Assembly (NCBI GenBank): GCA_964425135.1
Contig: CAYRKW010000113.1
Span: 1-5,369, forward strand
DNA: 5,369 nucleotides
Origin: CAYLLD01 sp964425135
GTDB taxonomy: Bacteria > Pseudomonadota > Alphaproteobacteria > Rhodobacterales > Rhodobacteraceae
Direction of reading: 5' to 3'
Shown: positions 5,325-5,369 of the stretch, piece after piece
Position numbering within the stretch: position 1 is the first letter of the stretch
How the letters are laid out: every line of letters begins with the position of its first letter
Translations under genes and position numbers: made by a program
The notes under the pieces: model-generated
Told to the model about the DNA's origin: nothing
Seen by the model: the letters and a program-made list of their open reading frames with translations, nothing else
Database searches by the model: none

Positions 5325-5369
5325 CTATCTCTCCTGGAACATCGCCCAAACCTCAGAGCGCAACACCAT
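5325..5369 (-). CDS. Possible 3' end of an upstream minus-strand gene (edge fragment)
   Basis: From the right edge, one minus-strand frame reads MVLRSEVWAMFQER and stops with TAG at 5327-5325; the leading ATG may be an internal Met. Codon choice resembles the other minus-strand genes. A gene ending here, then the REP-like pair, then the oxidoreductase promoter would be a usual arrangement. A second minus-strand frame stops at 5353. The plus strand also reads protein-like (NAALDYLSWNIAQTSERNT from 5311) but has no start codon after its last in-frame stop at 5230. The fragment is too short to identify. Confidence 0.2.
   Translation of the reverse strand: MVLRSEVWAMFQER

Noticed and set aside
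5233..5369. Plus-strand coding sequence running off the right edge
   Set aside because: The protein-like frame has no ATG, GTG or TTG after its last stop and would have to begin inside the REP-like palindromes.

Overview
The window looks like chromosomal DNA from an alphaproteobacterium, most likely Rhodobacteraceae (Roseobacter group). The clues are a small protein of a type I know from that family (DUF6280-like), a one-chain indolepyruvate ferredoxin oxidoreductase of the fused alphaproteobacterial form, a CysS whose first signature reads HLGN rather than HIGH, and a pair of CCCGGxCxTGAxCCGGG palindromes typical of alphaproteobacterial intergenic repeats. No phage, transposase, CRISPR array, rRNA or tRNA gene was seen.

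Layout from left to right. 1-815 (minus strand) is the first 271 codons of cysteinyl-tRNA synthetase, cut by the window edge inside the KMSKS motif. 816-1212 is a gene-free stretch that holds the cysS upstream region, including a 14-codon reading frame with a Cys-Ile-Cys core. It also holds a strongly structured block (1011-1186) of two hairpins with homopolymeric loops and a third stem that runs directly into eight U residues on the minus strand. 1213-1521 (plus strand) encodes the 102-residue DUF6280-like protein and is followed by a good intrinsic terminator. 1522-1767 separates two convergent genes and contains more stem-loops and a 26-codon hydrophobic reading frame. 1768-5160 (minus strand) is the 1130-residue indolepyruvate ferredoxin oxidoreductase. 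5161-5369 holds its putative promoter with an overlapping inverted repeat, then an inverted pair of REP-like palindromes, then an unidentifiable fragment at the edge.

The three main genes do not form an operon. cysS and the DUF6280-like gene diverge, and the DUF6280-like and oxidoreductase genes converge, with a terminator on each strand between them. They are functionally unrelated: protein synthesis, an unknown role, and degradation of aromatic amino acids through aryl-pyruvates. I see no new multi-gene system. The best candidate for something undescribed is the structured block at 1011-1186, which could be a minus-strand small RNA ending at its own terminator or a folded plus-strand 5' leader of the DUF6280-like gene.
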